Part shown: positions 8,701 to 20,915 of the stretch, piece after piece
Layout of the letters: every line of letters begins with the position of its first letter
Position numbering within the stretch: the first letter of the stretch is position 1
Assembly: GCF_017654505.1 (NCBI RefSeq)
Contig: NC_054539.1
Location: 70,375,256 to 70,439,255 of the forward strand
DNA length: 64,000 bases
Origin: Polyodon spathula
Lineage: Eukaryota; Chordata; Actinopteri; Acipenseriformes; Polyodontidae
Direction: 5' to 3'
Notes under the pieces: model-generated
Database searches by the model: none
What the model was told of the DNA's origin: nothing
Seen by the model: only the letters and a program-made list of their open reading frames with translations
Program-made: the position numbers and the translations under genes

Positions 8701-10604
8701 ATACCCAACACATTATGAAAAAAAAGGCTGTTTAACTTTGTACATCAAGTTGTAAAGAAATAAAAAAAAGTCGCTTTTAAAACATGGACTTAAACAAATG
8801 CATTATCAGGATGTTTTGCTAAAGATGTCCTTCTGCATCTGAAAGCAGTGCAGCAGACAAAGTATAAGTTTGTTTTTGTAATAACAGCCTAGTCTTTATA
8901 AGAATACATAAAGATGTATGCAAAACATAAGCCCAGACTGTCTTTGTCTTGACTAATGTTGTTACATAAAAGGAGCAGGTTTCATTTGTCCATGCTTTTC
9001 AGACAATATGGTAACACTAACTATACCATGCAAACTGTCTGCAGTGTAGCTCCTAACAAACTGACCTATGGATCAGATGCTATCTTGAACTAAACAATCA
9101 GCTTTAACACAAACAACTGGTGGGAAACTTATGTAGCTTTGCGTTTGAAGGGCTTAGATGGAATATCACTGGCTGCAGATTAGTATTAAATGCTTTTCAA
9201 TGTGTATCAGTATACTTGTCAAGGCTACTGTGTCTAATTTCTGTTAGTTATAGTCTAGGATCTACAGACAGATTGCAATATATGGTGCCTTGAGTATAGA
9301 GATAATGCAGTAAATCCTCCTTTTGGCTACTTCTTATTCATGTAGCAAACTGCTCTTGAATAAAGGCCTTCACCAGTGTTGCTTGTAAGTCATTAATCTG
9401 TGATTTATTAAACATTTACTGCAGTTAGTCTTACTAAAAGTAACAGGCTGTGATTTTCTAACCCCTGGTTATCTGTATAAATTTTTCTTCCTGTGGATTA
9501 TGCCTTTTCCTCTCTCTCAAATCAAATTAAAATGAGGTAACTGTATAGTTGCAATGGGATTTCCCTAAAAATATGACATCATGGAAGCTTTGTCATTGTA
9601 TTATTTATAAAGGTGTTTACCCCAATAACTAATAGTGAACATGTACTGATATGAAATAGTGTTTCTTAGAATTAGCATATGGGTTACACTTCAAGGTCAA
9701 TAATCTGTGTAATAGATATCCGGAGAAGATTTCCAGAAATTTTGCAGAAGCTCTGTGGAAAATTGGCTGTTTGTCAGAACTGGCGATACAATCTGTTTCC
9801 ACGCACACATTATAAAGCATCACCTGTTGTGTGGCTAATGTATAATTGTATTAGTATTCCTGGATTATCTCTTTTTTCAAGCATATTGTTCCATTTGCCA
9901 TGTTATTATATATTTCTTTTTCATTTGTCTATGCTTTTCAGACAAGATGGTAACACTGACTATATCATGCAAACCTCACTGTCTGCAGTGTAGCTCCTAA
10001 CAAACTGACCTCTAGATCAGATGCTATCTGGAACTAAACAATTAGCTTTAACACAGGGGGTAAAGAAATATTCTACAGTTTTCTTTTTTTAGGATCTCCA
10101 AACACTGCATCTCTCGTGAGTCATGCAATTAGTATGTAACTACCGTAGGTCGTACAACCAAAACAGTGTAGTAAATTCACCAGGATACCTAATAACAGTC
10201 ACTCATATTAATAATACACATTAGCCCTTGAAGTTAGATAAATATTTGGAAACCAGATGGCACAGCATTCCAGCTAAGATTAGCTCAAACAATGTGCTAG
10301 TATCAGTTGTATACCCTTAAAACTATAATGTAAGCAAAGTAAAAAGTAGAGATCCTTACCTTTCTATGCTATTCTTGCAATTAATCAAGTTTTAAATTTA
10401 TTTAAATTTGTAACTGTACACAATACCTGTTCATTAGATAGCACTGGCTCTCACAACGACATTACTTTACTAGTCTAGCCTGTGTTACAAAGAGATGTTA
10501 ACAAATTCAGGTCAAAACACCTTAGCACTGAGTCTAACAGAAATTGAAATAATTACAATATTTGAATAATTTAAATAAAAATCATAAGAATGATAATAAC
10601 TACG
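8701..10604. repeat. Unassigned region carrying a dispersed direct duplication
   Basis: The region holds two direct copies of a ~135-bp segment, 8981-9111 and 9920-10055, about 90% identical by eye. The second has 5 extra bases before CTGTCTGCAGTG. Both include TTTCAGACAA, GGTAACACT and CAGTGTAGCTCCTAACAAAC. The 800 bp between them is not repeated. Neither copy is coding or shows TIRs. It is either a segmental duplication or two copies of an unknown short repeat. The rest is AT-rich with no recognised feature. Confidence 0.75.
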
Positions 10605-10859
10605 GTGGCTCGATGAGGCCATGGCAAAAAAAAAAAAATCAACAACACAAGATCATTTATCTCTTGATTTCGAGAAAAACATTCAGTTATCTCGTGAGCT
10701 GATGAAAACCATTCCATTATCTCGTGATCATGATAATTTATCTCAGGAAAACGGAAGTAATGATAAAATAATTCTTCATTGTATCAAGATCACAAGATAA
10801 TTTATCTCATGGTCACAAGATAAGGGAATAGTTTTCTGATGGCCTCAACAAGTAGCCAT
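10605..10859. mobile_element. Foldback / MITE element with TTATCTCGTGAT motifs
   Basis: A 255-bp non-coding element has imperfect inverted ends (TGGCTCGATGAGGCCAT at the left; complement of ATGGCCTCAACAAGTAGCCA at the right). Its interior is built from repeated TTATCTC and complementary AAGATAA motifs on both strands. One near-perfect palindrome centres at 10785-10813 (GATCACAAGATAA facing TTATCTCATGGTC). This is typical of foldback MITEs. The superfamily and any TSD are not resolved. Confidence 0.65.
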
Positions 10860-11799
10860 AAAGGACAATAAAATTCAATACGAAAATAAAATGTGAGGTT
10901 TCTCAAAATGCATTAAAACAAAATTACTGTTAAAGTTGAAGCAAAAAGCAAATGCACTAAGATGAATTTGTGAAAAGTACAGCAATGCGACTAGACCAAA
11001 AATGAGGTTTGCAGTAGTCAGACTTATTTGCCTGTCTGGAAGGAGTGACAACACAAATGGAAGGTGTTTACAAAGCATTAAAGCTCTTGAACATATTATT
11101 AAACTGTAATGAAAGTGGCCAATTAAATCTTTACTTGAAAGTGATTTAAGTGCACATCACTTATTTTGAATTTTGTGTGGCAGCTGAAGTGGGTTTACTG
11201 AGAGGCTATGCTAGTTTATTGTATATTGAGTATATGAATTATACAAAGTGTATCTAAACAACAAGAATAATATAACATAAAATCACCTTCCACTCCTGTA
11301 GAACCCAAAGAAGAGGACTTTACAGTCTGATAAGGCCCACCTTGTGCTGTTAAATTATTTTATGCAGCACTATGTTTTGTTGCTAATGAATGCAAATGTG
11401 TTTCTCAATATTCCATGAGTAATATGGGTTACTTACAAGCTCATGTGTAAGTTTCAGTATTTAAGCTACCATTAGGTCGTAAAATGTATCAGTAAATGTA
11501 TTTTTTTTAAGTTTAAGTAATTAAGAATATCTGGTAGTCTACATGTGTTAATGCTGGTTGTGCTCTTTGATCAGTAACTCACGGACAGTGTGTTTAAAGT
11601 TAATTCAAAGCCTCCTTCCTTGCTTTGTTAGAATAGAGAAAATATGCTGAAATAATGTTGCTGAAAGTAATCAGATTTTTTTTTTTTGCTAACTGAGCTG
11701 ATTATATGTAATATTTTTTACATGCCTCTTATTTTTAGCTAGATTGGGATCATCAATGAATAAATATAGTCATGGTAAGGATGAAAAGTTGTTTCTTTT
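10860..11799. other. Unassigned AT-rich stretch
   Basis: No coding frame or recognised repeat. Short A/T homopolymers only. Confidence 0.4.
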
Positions 11800-12375
11800 T
11801 TCAGATCGAAAAAGTCCCTTGGGTCGACATTGTCAATAGCTTTTACAATTTTGAATGCTTGCTATGGTGTTTGCCCCTCCTCCTATTTTTGTGTTGTCTG
11901 CAAATTTAACAAGTTTGCTTACTATACCAGAATCTAAGTCATTAATGTAGATTAGGAATGAGCAGAGGGTCTAATACTGATCCCTGTGGTACTCCACTGG
12001 TTAACATTTTGAGGTTTCTCCTCTAATCAGTACTTTCTGTTTTCTACATGTTAACCACTCCCTAATCCATGTGCATGCATTTTCTTGAATCCCTACTGCG
12101 TTCAGTTTGAGAATTAATCTTTTATGTGAGACTTTGTCAAAAGCTTTTTGGAAATCTAAATAAACCATATCATATGCTTTGCAGTTATCCATTGTCAATG
12201 CTGCACCCTCAAAAAAATCAAGCAGGTTAGACACAATCTGCCTTTCTTAAAACCATGCTGACTGTCTCCATACTATTTACTATTACCATATAGGTAATTT
12301 TCCTTTTTGGATCTTATTATAGTTTCCATAAATTCACATTTTAGAAGTCAGGCTTATTGGTCTGTAGTTACCAGC
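11800..12375 (-). pseudogene. CR1-like LINE fragment with internal deletion
   Basis: This matches the LINE at 798-3405 closely but in pieces. 11800-11862 corresponds to the C-terminal domain (about 1060-1125 of the first copy). The sequence then jumps to the RT part (about 1655 onward) and continues to about 12375 (first-copy position about 2180). So roughly 530 bp between them is deleted, and both the 3' tail and the 5' half are gone. The RT open frame 12001-12234 keeps motif A (YLDFQKAFDKVSHKRLI). Small indels and stops show it is dead. Confidence 0.88.
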
Positions 12376-12507
12376 TCCTGAAGACAAATGAAAGCAATTT
12401 AACACACTTATCAAAACAAGACTTACTAATTGAAATAAGAATCACTTAGAATTATTACAAGAATCATAACAATATGAAGCTACTTACTCTTTAGAACAGC
12501 TAAATTA

Positions 12508-12511
<4 letters not shown>

Positions 12512-12580
<69 letters not shown>
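12512..12580. repeat. (AC)n microsatellite
   Basis: A nearly pure dinucleotide array of about 34 units. Confidence 0.96.
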
Positions 12581-12582
<2 letters not shown>

Positions 12583-13462
12583 ACACCTACCCACATGCAT
12601 CAAGGGATTAAGAATACTGTTCAATAAAATGTTATGTAAAATACACTCATTGACCCTGTTTTGCGCACACTCAGACAGACACATGCTGTTTATCTTGATC
12701 ATACAAACCTTGGTAAACAGCAGATTCCTGATTCTCTCATTTCACTCAAGAGGCCACTGGCCCAGGGCTTATCGAGCACACAGGGGGGCCTAAAGCCAAT
12801 ATCCAGTCTCTTTCAGACCCTCATTTGTAAGGCAAATGGTAAGGCCCACGTTTGCAGGAGGAGCTTAGCAACCCCAGGGATTTGCATTTAAACACTCTGG
12901 AGTAATCTCTAAGCTTTTATTTAAATCACTGCAAGAGACAACAGAAACTACACTGGGTCTATTAGAAATCCACCCCCATTACCATCCCCAAAGTAATGCA
13001 GAATAAATCCTTAACATAAATACTGGTGAGGTGAGGTGCATTTTTGATAACTACGGTAGCTTAGCCTGTATACTATCAAGTGGAAATGAAATGACTCAGA
13101 ATTATATCTCTCAACATCTGAACTCGCCAGTGGGGAACAAAGGCCTTAAAGAAAACTGGTGATGAAAGATCATATTGAGGGAGAGGCTGATATTGACATA
13201 TTTTCTTGTACCACAATGAAGCTGTGGGTTTACTCTCTGGGGAAATATTTAACCCTAGAGTTTTAAAATCAGCTATGTATATGTATTTGTTTTAATACTG
13301 CATGCATCACATTTTAAGGGTGATTATCCATTTTCTGTCCTGTTGTTGGTTTTTGAAAAAAAATGTGCCATATCTCGCATTATTGGTCAGTGGTTACATT
13401 TTTAATCATCAGCTTAAGATCTACTGTGCACAGCGCACAATTTAAAACTGTTTGATACGCCA
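12581..13462. other. Unassigned stretch
   Basis: No recognised gene. A TTAACCCTAGA at about 13250 resembles a piggyBac terminus, but no matching right end was found, so no element is called. Confidence 0.35.
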
Positions 13463-13650
13463 TTATTTTGACCATTTTTTCTGCATGTCTGTTTTTCCCA
13501 CCGATTTTGTATTTTCTAAAGCAGCAGAAAAACTTGGGAACATATCCTCTAGTTTGGTTTATTAGTTATTTTGATGCTATCTTTTTGGCAGAATATATAA
13601 TGATCTAAGAATCCCTGTCTAATTTTCAAAGACCAAAGTAGTAGAGAATC
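13463..13650. repeat. Interspersed repeat, copy 1
   Basis: About 190 bp recur, diverged, at 21681-21835. Shared landmarks are ATTTTGAC, a T-run with TCTGCA, CTGTTTTTCC, TTAGTTATTTTGA, AATGATCTAAGAATCC and AAAGTAGT. It is non-coding and the family is not identified. Confidence 0.65.
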
Positions 13651-16252
13651 TAAACTTCCACCAGTTTGTTTTCCACCTGCTTCAGAATGGTCAATAGTCT
13701 ATCCGCCAGTAAAGAGAGTGGGAGCACTTCAGATAATAGACCGTGCCCTCTGTAACTTTTTAATGGCACCCTTTACGTCCCCCTCAAAGTTCAGGACGTC
13801 CGATTTTTATGAGAAATGATGACATGAACCTATGTCGATTTTTTTAAAGTGTATTTTTTTATAAACCGTACATAGAAATACAGAGGCCGTGAAAAACAAC
13901 TTCATTCATTTCACATCTTTTTTTTTTTTTTTTTTTTTTTATCTGAGAAGTGGTTAAGCTTTCAGTTTTCACCTTCTTATTTACACTGTAGGCCATCACT
14001 GTGAGACCCCACTATTCATAGTATGTACTGTTAGCACTGACCTTCACAAACACAGGTACACATAAAGCACTGTAACCTGTATTTTGTGGTTCCGCTACAA
14101 TGAGGGCATTTGCATTTTACCCCGCGAAGAAGACTGAAAAAATAAGCTACCATTTGCTTTAGACACACTTTGGATTATAACTTTTTGATTCTTATGAGGA
14201 AAGAGTTAAGTGCAAAACAATGCTAAATGTATTCATATTATTATTCAAGTAACTAATGTAATTGCGCCACCGGTATACGTTTTATTTGTTGCTACAATAT
14301 TTACAACATGCTTACCAACATGCTTATTTAGTGGATATATTAAAACGTTACTTTTTGATTATTGGTGCATCTAAATAAATAATCATTACTTGAGCAAGAT
14401 GGAATTTTGATAGGAGCAGCTGCTTTACAGTCACACTTTAAATTTAATAAAATATTATACAGTTAAGGACCAAAATCTTTTATACACAGACAAATATTGC
14501 TTCCTGATGTATTTGATCCTTTGATTAGATCAAGATACTGTAACATTATTGTAATTGTTAATGTGGATAGAGGTATTGCCTCTGGCTGCTAGAGTAATGA
14601 ACGGCAATGATCATTTGTATATAAAGCAAACATACACGTTTGTATTGGTAAATGTCAGTACAGTTGCCAGTATATTATATATGTGATATTATTTCGCTGT
14701 TTTGAGACAGGTTTTCAATTGCGATATATATATATATATATATCTATATATATATATATATATCTATATATATATATATATGATCAGTATTCCAGCTAGT
14801 GATACAGACAAACATGTACTAATTCAACTGCTATCTGACAGGCCCGGGAAACAGGTTGCACATTTCTTGTAAAGTAAGTAACTTATGCGATTTGAAACTC
14901 CCCTAATTTGTAATATATATATATATATATATATATCTTCAAGGTTCCATTTCAGCCCTCTTCCCCATGCTGTTTATATTGTGGTTATTAAAAAAGGCTA
15001 TCTGTATTACACAGTAGTTCAGACAGCAACACAGAGAGGTCATATTAGAGCAGTAGGGGTTTGTAAGAAGAGTTCATTTGATTTCATTAGTTTTAAATTG
15101 ATGTAATTAGATATTTTCCCTCAATTTGGAGTAAAAATAAACAAATGGTCTCGTAGCATTTAGAGCTTGTGAACATGTTTCTCAGCTGACACAAGATGAT
15201 GCATTTTTTTGATGGGGATCTTCTTATGACAGCTTCTAAGTAGGAAAAAGTTAATGAACCTAATAATACAATTCTCTGTTAAAGAATCTATAGGAGTGCC
15301 ATCAACATGTGCAGGAACAGCATGCAAGCTAAGGGAAAACACTGGCCTGTTTTACATCAGGGTTGGCATCCTGGGTGATTTTTTCACATAACACATTTAA
15401 GAGCATGAAGATAGTTCAGCTCGATGCATATTGAATCTGTTGCCCTGGGCAATGATTCAACAGTGAGAAACAGCCCTAGTTGACAGTTACACTTGTGTTG
15501 TGCAGAAAAGTACCAAAAAAATAAAAATAATAATAATTAAAATAATAATAATAATAATCCCTGCTGCCAAACTGCTTTTGTGAATTATCAAACAGGCTAA
15601 GTTCTTAAATTCCTGTCGCTCTGTGGCTTACAATTACCACTAAACTAAATCCTGCTCACTCTTCTACGCTTTTTTAAATCATCTATAACTCTCTTAATGG
15701 CTGACTGCTTGACATAACCCTGTCTATCAAGAGAGATGTAGGTCACAGTTGACAGGTATGTAATTGCACAAAAAGCCCTGAAAGACAATGTGGATGGTTT
15801 TAAAGTAGCATACTAATATCAAAAAACTGAGTCAGATGTCAGCAAGACGGGTGGCTGATTCCCGAGAATGCCTCGGTGCTGAACTGTTGTATTAGCAGCA
15901 AACCAATTGACTGTGTGACTCACTTTTTGGCAGTAGGATATGGGGCCTATGACTTCCGAGTCACCTGTTCAATGAAAATGTGGGTCTGTGACACTGCAGT
16001 CACGTCTCTCTGTTTCAGGGATTAAGGCAACTTTCTGAAAAAAATCTTTCTTTCTTTTTCTTACTCAATTCATTATCAGCATTGCAGATACAGTAGGCAT
16101 CACACAGTACATTTTGGTCAATAGGTAGTGCTATCGCACCCAGCACTCTATTCACTCTTATAATGCATGGAAAAAGATCAGTTTCAATTGAGGTGGCTTT
16201 GGGGAAACTAAGCATTTCATTTCTATGCAAACGCACATTTATTACAGGTCAC
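13651..16252. other. Unassigned AT-rich region with short AT arrays
   Basis: A T-homopolymer at about 13919-13941, (AT)n interrupted by C at 14723-14780, (AT)n at 14912-14936 and an AAT-rich patch near 15520-15560 are present. No convincing coding exon, RNA or complete transposon was seen. Confidence 0.4.
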
Positions 16253-16522
16253 TTACATGCCGTATTCCTTCGAATTTAAGACATAGCCCAAATGTTCCAT
16301 TCTCAATTTGAGGGAAAAATAAAACATCAAATACAAAGATACAACCTCAGTTACGTAAATGAGCCATTTACACAAAGGAATACTCCATGATTGCAATGAA
16401 ATGCTACCAACAATTAATCTCTCCTCATCCCCTGAGTTGGAGGAGTCCTCCTTATTACTTGACATCTCCAAGACAATGACTCTCTCTTCTTTGAAAACGT
16501 CTGCCTGTATGCAGACTATCAA
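16253..16522 (-). pseudogene. Possible DNA-transposon C-terminal remnant
   Basis: An 89-residue minus-strand frame has a serine/acidic tract (EMSSNKEDSSNSGDEERLIV) and ends next to a CCGTATTCCTTCGAATTTAA motif at 16260. That motif resembles the CCGTATTT..CGA..TAAG termini of dispersed vertebrate DNA transposons. An acidic tail beside a terminus would fit a pogo- or Tigger-like transposase end, but no catalytic motif is present and no opposite TIR was found. The assignment is weak. Confidence 0.25.
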
Positions 16523-16559
16523 TGTAGTTATTTGTAGTTTTTTTTTTTTTTAAGTTTTA

Positions 16560-17255
16560 TTAGTACTGTACTAACTTATAAACTTTAATGATGCAACTTT
16601 ACAAGTCTTCTCTTTGTAAATGACTACACTATTGTACCTGTCACGCTTCAAAGTGGATTGATAGTTAGAGTTTATATTATTGAGTGCGATACCTGTCATA
16701 AATTGGTATTTAGTATTTGTTTTCTAATAGTAATCAGACCTCTGCACTCTGACTATGATGCTGTATACTATACTATAATACTATAAATCACTTGTTCGTT
16801 TTCAGAACCTGGACCTTGCAAATGAGTGTGTACTTACTGATATTGAGATAAATCTTCTGTACAACAGTAGACAGTCTAGGAAGGAGACAGGCTCTTATAT
16901 AAGTTCAGTGTTTGTTCTCTCTGATTTGATTAAGTTTACCAGTAATTTTATCTGTATGACATTGTGTTTGCTCCAAATGCATTAAGATAATGGATTACAG
17001 ATTCATTTGCATAGCTTACATGCACAATTATTTTCAAATCAAGTCAGTGACATATTGTGATCAAAAATCCTAGACTGGGTTCTGTCACATCTGCCTCTAA
17101 CGATATGAAACTGTGACACAAGATTATAATGTTAAAGTGATCAAATGAAAAATAATATTCAATAGGCTTTTATTAAACAGGGTCTTCTATAATCTCCAAA
17201 TGGCCATATAAGTCCATGCCTTTATATTGGTAAAAGCACTTTTTTTATTTTATTT
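16560..17255. other. Unassigned stretch
   Basis: Nothing recognised; AT-rich single-copy-looking sequence. Confidence 0.4.
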
Positions 17256-17257
17256 AT

Positions 17258-17274
17258 ATATAATATATATATAT

Positions 17275-17357
<83 letters not shown>
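17258..17357. repeat. (AT)n(GA)n microsatellite
   Basis: A short TA run is followed by an almost uninterrupted (GA)n array of about 39 units (17279-17357). The purine-only strand could adopt triplex (H-DNA) structure. Confidence 0.96.
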
Positions 17358-17360
<3 letters not shown>

Positions 17361-18372
17361 AACAGGTGAGAGAGATGATTTTATTGATAATGTATGAATT
17401 TGCTGCAGTAGGGAGGTATTTTCTGTAGTAATTGTGACTACCTTTCATCTCATCTGACAAGAAGAGTGGTGTGGCTAAGGACCAAAAGGGAGCTATGCTT
17501 TCTTTCATTTCCTGGCCGAGACAAAGGAAAAGTGCCTGCTGGAGCTGATACGTGTGTGATCAAAGAGCAAGAAGTTGTCAGAAGCCAGGCAGGCTCAGCA
17601 ACCTGATTGCTCCTGGATAGATTCAACCCTTTGATCAGAGAGCTTTCTGACTGCAGGCACTGTTTATGAAAAAAAGACTAAAAAGAAACTCAAGTCAAAA
17701 CGAACATGGAATAAGGGCCGGAAGGGGAGGGCTGTCTCGTCATGCAGTATTTATTCATGTTAAGTATCCAATAACTCTGGGTGGTTTGGAGAGAAAGGGT
17801 GGGTGTCATGCAGTTTAGTGGCAAATATATCCCGAGACATATCGCTCATTTCCTGGTTTCCTAATTTTAATGAGATCACCACCTGTCTGAGAAATGTGTC
17901 TCAGGGACAAATCTGAGAAACTGAGCTGAGACAAAACTGACAAGACAGTGCTTTCAGTGCACACTTTTACAGAGGATAGACGGGAAACTCGACAAGTGTC
18001 ATTAGTTGTCTCTCAAAAGGACAACTAGGTTTTACTGAGTTTCTTGTTAATTTATGTGCCTCGGTTGAAACAAAGAATAAAATGGAAGAAACTGAAAGGA
18101 GAAATAATTATTTTTTGTAGTCATAGTTAGTTCTGGATATGTGTTACCTGATTAACATCAGGGCTGAGGAAAGAAATAAAATTATTTTAAAGACAACACT
18201 ATAGATGAAAAGTTTTAGCTTCTTTCTGTGTTCCAACTCACTCCAGTGGTCTTCCTGCAATCAGACTATGAAAAAAGTAAAAAAGTATCAGGATGCAGCG
18301 GTATACAGTATCAATAGCTTGGTATCTGATATATTTGTATTTTCTGAATTAATGTAAAAAAAGGAAACAATC
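17358..18372. other. Unassigned, higher-complexity non-coding stretch
   Basis: About 1 kb of balanced composition without repeats or long open frames. 17500-18000 looks like single-copy DNA and is a reasonable place to look for conserved non-coding sequence, but I cannot show conservation. Confidence 0.3.
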
Positions 18373-18430
18373 CTAGCACATTGATATATTCTCTGGTGGT
18401 GCTAGCACATTGATGTATTCTCTGGTGGTA
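18373..18430. repeat. 29-bp tandem duplication
   Basis: Two adjacent 29-bp copies begin CTAGCACATTGAT and end TCTCTGGTGGT followed by one base. They differ at two positions. Confidence 0.9.
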
Positions 18431-18717
18431 CTGGTGACTTTTTTGCATGTTGTACTTTTTTCAAACTCAAAACCTGCTTAACAAAATTAATTCTACATCA
18501 AAGAATGTGTTGAAAATGTACAGCTGTAATGCAAATACACACAATTTTTATGTGGTTATATGCTCTGCTCAAATATATTGTATATAGACTAAAATATGCT
18601 TACCTTGTTGTTGTACCATGAGGCACATATCCCTGTTCACGCTTGTTCAGTAATATTGTTCTTATTTCACTTGTGGGGTCTCAAAGATCAAGCTGGCTGG
18701 GGAATCCACAGTGAAAC

Positions 18718-19423
18718 CCCCCATACAGAAAAATAATATTTGCAGCATATGTCAAATATAAATATATTAAAAATACATGGTAATACAGTGTCATCTCTTT
18801 CCTAAATATATGCTGTAAAGTGCAATACATTTTTTATATATTCTCATACATTTCAGAAAACATTCAAAATTTATTGCATTACATTCCTACAAGAATACAA
18901 GATATATTTTATAAATGGTAGAATACTAAAATATCAAAATATATTGCAATACATTCTAAAAAAAAAGGCTGCTTTGCATGCCATGCCATGCCCACACTGT
19001 TTCTGTAATTTACACATTTCCTTCAGTGCATTTTAAAAATCCTTAAAATGTTATCCTGGGTCTAAATGTAATTCCTTACTAGACATTATATTTTACTAAT
19101 ATAGGAAACCAAAGGTACACTCGTATATATACTTGTGTATACTTTGAAATATGTTCCCTTATATTTTGTTTTATGGACATTTTATATATTTAAACATATT
19201 TCAATGTATATGGAAGCATATGTTCCCTTATATTTCATACTATATGTTGGGATATATTTTAAAATATATGTCAATGTATGTCTAAAATATATTTAAATAT
19301 ATACAATGATATATTTTTACAATTTATTTAAATATTTTTGCATACATTTTTTAAGTATTTCACTTTATGTTTTAAAAATATATATTTGAAATATATTTTT
19401 GGTATTTTCTTTCTCCGTATGGG
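18718..19423. mobile_element. AT-rich MITE-like element with CCCATAC termini
   Basis: The ends are inverted: CCCATACAGAAAAATAAT at the left and the complement of CCCATACGGAGAAAGAAAAT at the right. The ~700-bp interior is made of palindromic ATATTT/AAATAT blocks with no coding potential, as in AT-rich MITEs. No clear TSD was identified. Confidence 0.5.
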
Positions 19424-20100
19424 CCAGCAGGGGATTGTAATAGCAAAACCTGCAAGGAAAGCAATTTCCAGCTCTCACTTATATATTTTGGTATATAATA
19501 GGCCAATTGCTTCAGCTACAAACTTTTTATAATCGGTACATAATTAGTTTTATATAAAAGAGACTTCAATTGACTGGAAGAGGATTGCTTTGAGAATTAA
19601 AGTAAGGGTTTATTTTTAAGTATGTAAATATCTAATTTATTGCAATTAATGTACGGAGCGCCTTTAAGTGGCATATGCATCTATTTTGTAAATAGGACAG
19701 TTGGTTTGTTAAGGATTAACATATCTGAATGCTGAATTTGGGTCAAATAAACTGAGAATTTTGGTCATTTCTGACAGCTGATGAAAACAGAAATCATCAG
19801 TGGTCCTGTAATGATATATTTATAAGGTACAGGGACAATAAGGTAACATGGGAACCATATAGAGTGAGCACTGTTAGGGAACAGGCAGCATCCATTAATT
19901 ATGAACAGTGTTTCACTGCTGTTTCTCGGCTCCCTGTTGATTATTGTAAATCTGCTGAAATTTGAATAGTGACTATTTGGACTTTGAGACCACATTGAAT
20001 GAAATGTGTAAAATAAAAATACAAGTATACAGTATTTTTTTTTTTTTTGAAGTAATGGTTATTTGTCTCTAAATACACTAGTTTCATCTAAAGATACTAT
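19424..20100. other. Unassigned stretch
   Basis: No recognised gene or element. Confidence 0.35.
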
Positions 20101-20112
20101 GATCATATACAC

Positions 20113-20133
20113 TATATATATATATATATATAT

Positions 20134-20193
<60 letters not shown>
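20113..20193. repeat. (AT)n microsatellite
   Basis: A TA array with one GATA interruption. Confidence 0.95.
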
Positions 20194-20199
<6 letters not shown>

Positions 20200-20332
20200 A
20201 TTTTCTTAATTTCTTCAAAAGAAGGGCTTTTTTTGTCCGAAAAAGTAATGAAATTTATGATTTTTTTAATCATGTAAACCTTTTGTGTACATCCAAAAAA
20301 AAACTTTAAATTTTTTTTTTTTGTGTGTGTTA

Positions 20333-20340
<8 letters not shown>

Positions 20341-20401
<61 letters not shown>
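20341..20401. repeat. (AT)n microsatellite
   Basis: A TA array of about 30 units. Confidence 0.95.
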
Positions 20402-20405
<4 letters not shown>

Positions 20406-20915
20406 GGTTGGTGCTGGAACTTTGTTATTATGTGTGTCTATGTGTGTCTATAGAACTGTGCTTGAACTGGCAGAACTGTGTGCAGGACTGAGCTGCACAA
20501 CCCTGCACCTGTGCTCCCCTGGTTGCAGCCCTACTCCCCATTCTGGACTATTGATGCAACTTTGCACCAGCGCTGACCCCAACCAAACATGGGGAAAAGG
20601 CACCCTAGGGATCGTTGAGAGTACCTGACAAGAGCTAGTGGAGTGGGATGGATAACAGCCTACTGACTAGCCAAGGTTTAACTACATTGTTGCAGAGTTA
20701 GGGGTAGCAGCCAGCGATTAGTAGAGGTTCAACCACAATGTTGCAAAGTTGATTGGGTTGTGGGCTGTAAAAGACAGCCTGCCAGCTAGCTGTGGTTGGG
20801 GGACATAAGTGAGTATAGAATTGTGCTCAACATCTGCTTGCCTTCTGCTGAATAAACAAGCTGCCATTTTGAGAATACCTGCATCACGTTTTATATGTAT
20901 AACTTTTATAGCAGC
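20402..20915 (+). mobile_element. LTR-like block, unresolved borders
   Basis: About 500 bp of much higher GC than its surroundings ends with AATAAACAAGCTGCCATTTT, a polyadenylation signal in a setting typical of LTR R/U5 boundaries. Two internal segments are related (ACTAGCCAAGGTTTAACTAC..TGTTGCAGAGTT and a later TAGTAGAGGTTCAACCAC..TGTTGCAAAGTT), so it contains an internal duplication. I could not define TG...CA ends or a TSD. Confidence 0.35.

Noticed and set aside
13250..13290. TTAACCCTAGA resembling the end of a piggyBac element
   Set aside because: No CTAGGGTTAA partner was found in the following few kilobases, and a short match of this kind is expected by chance.
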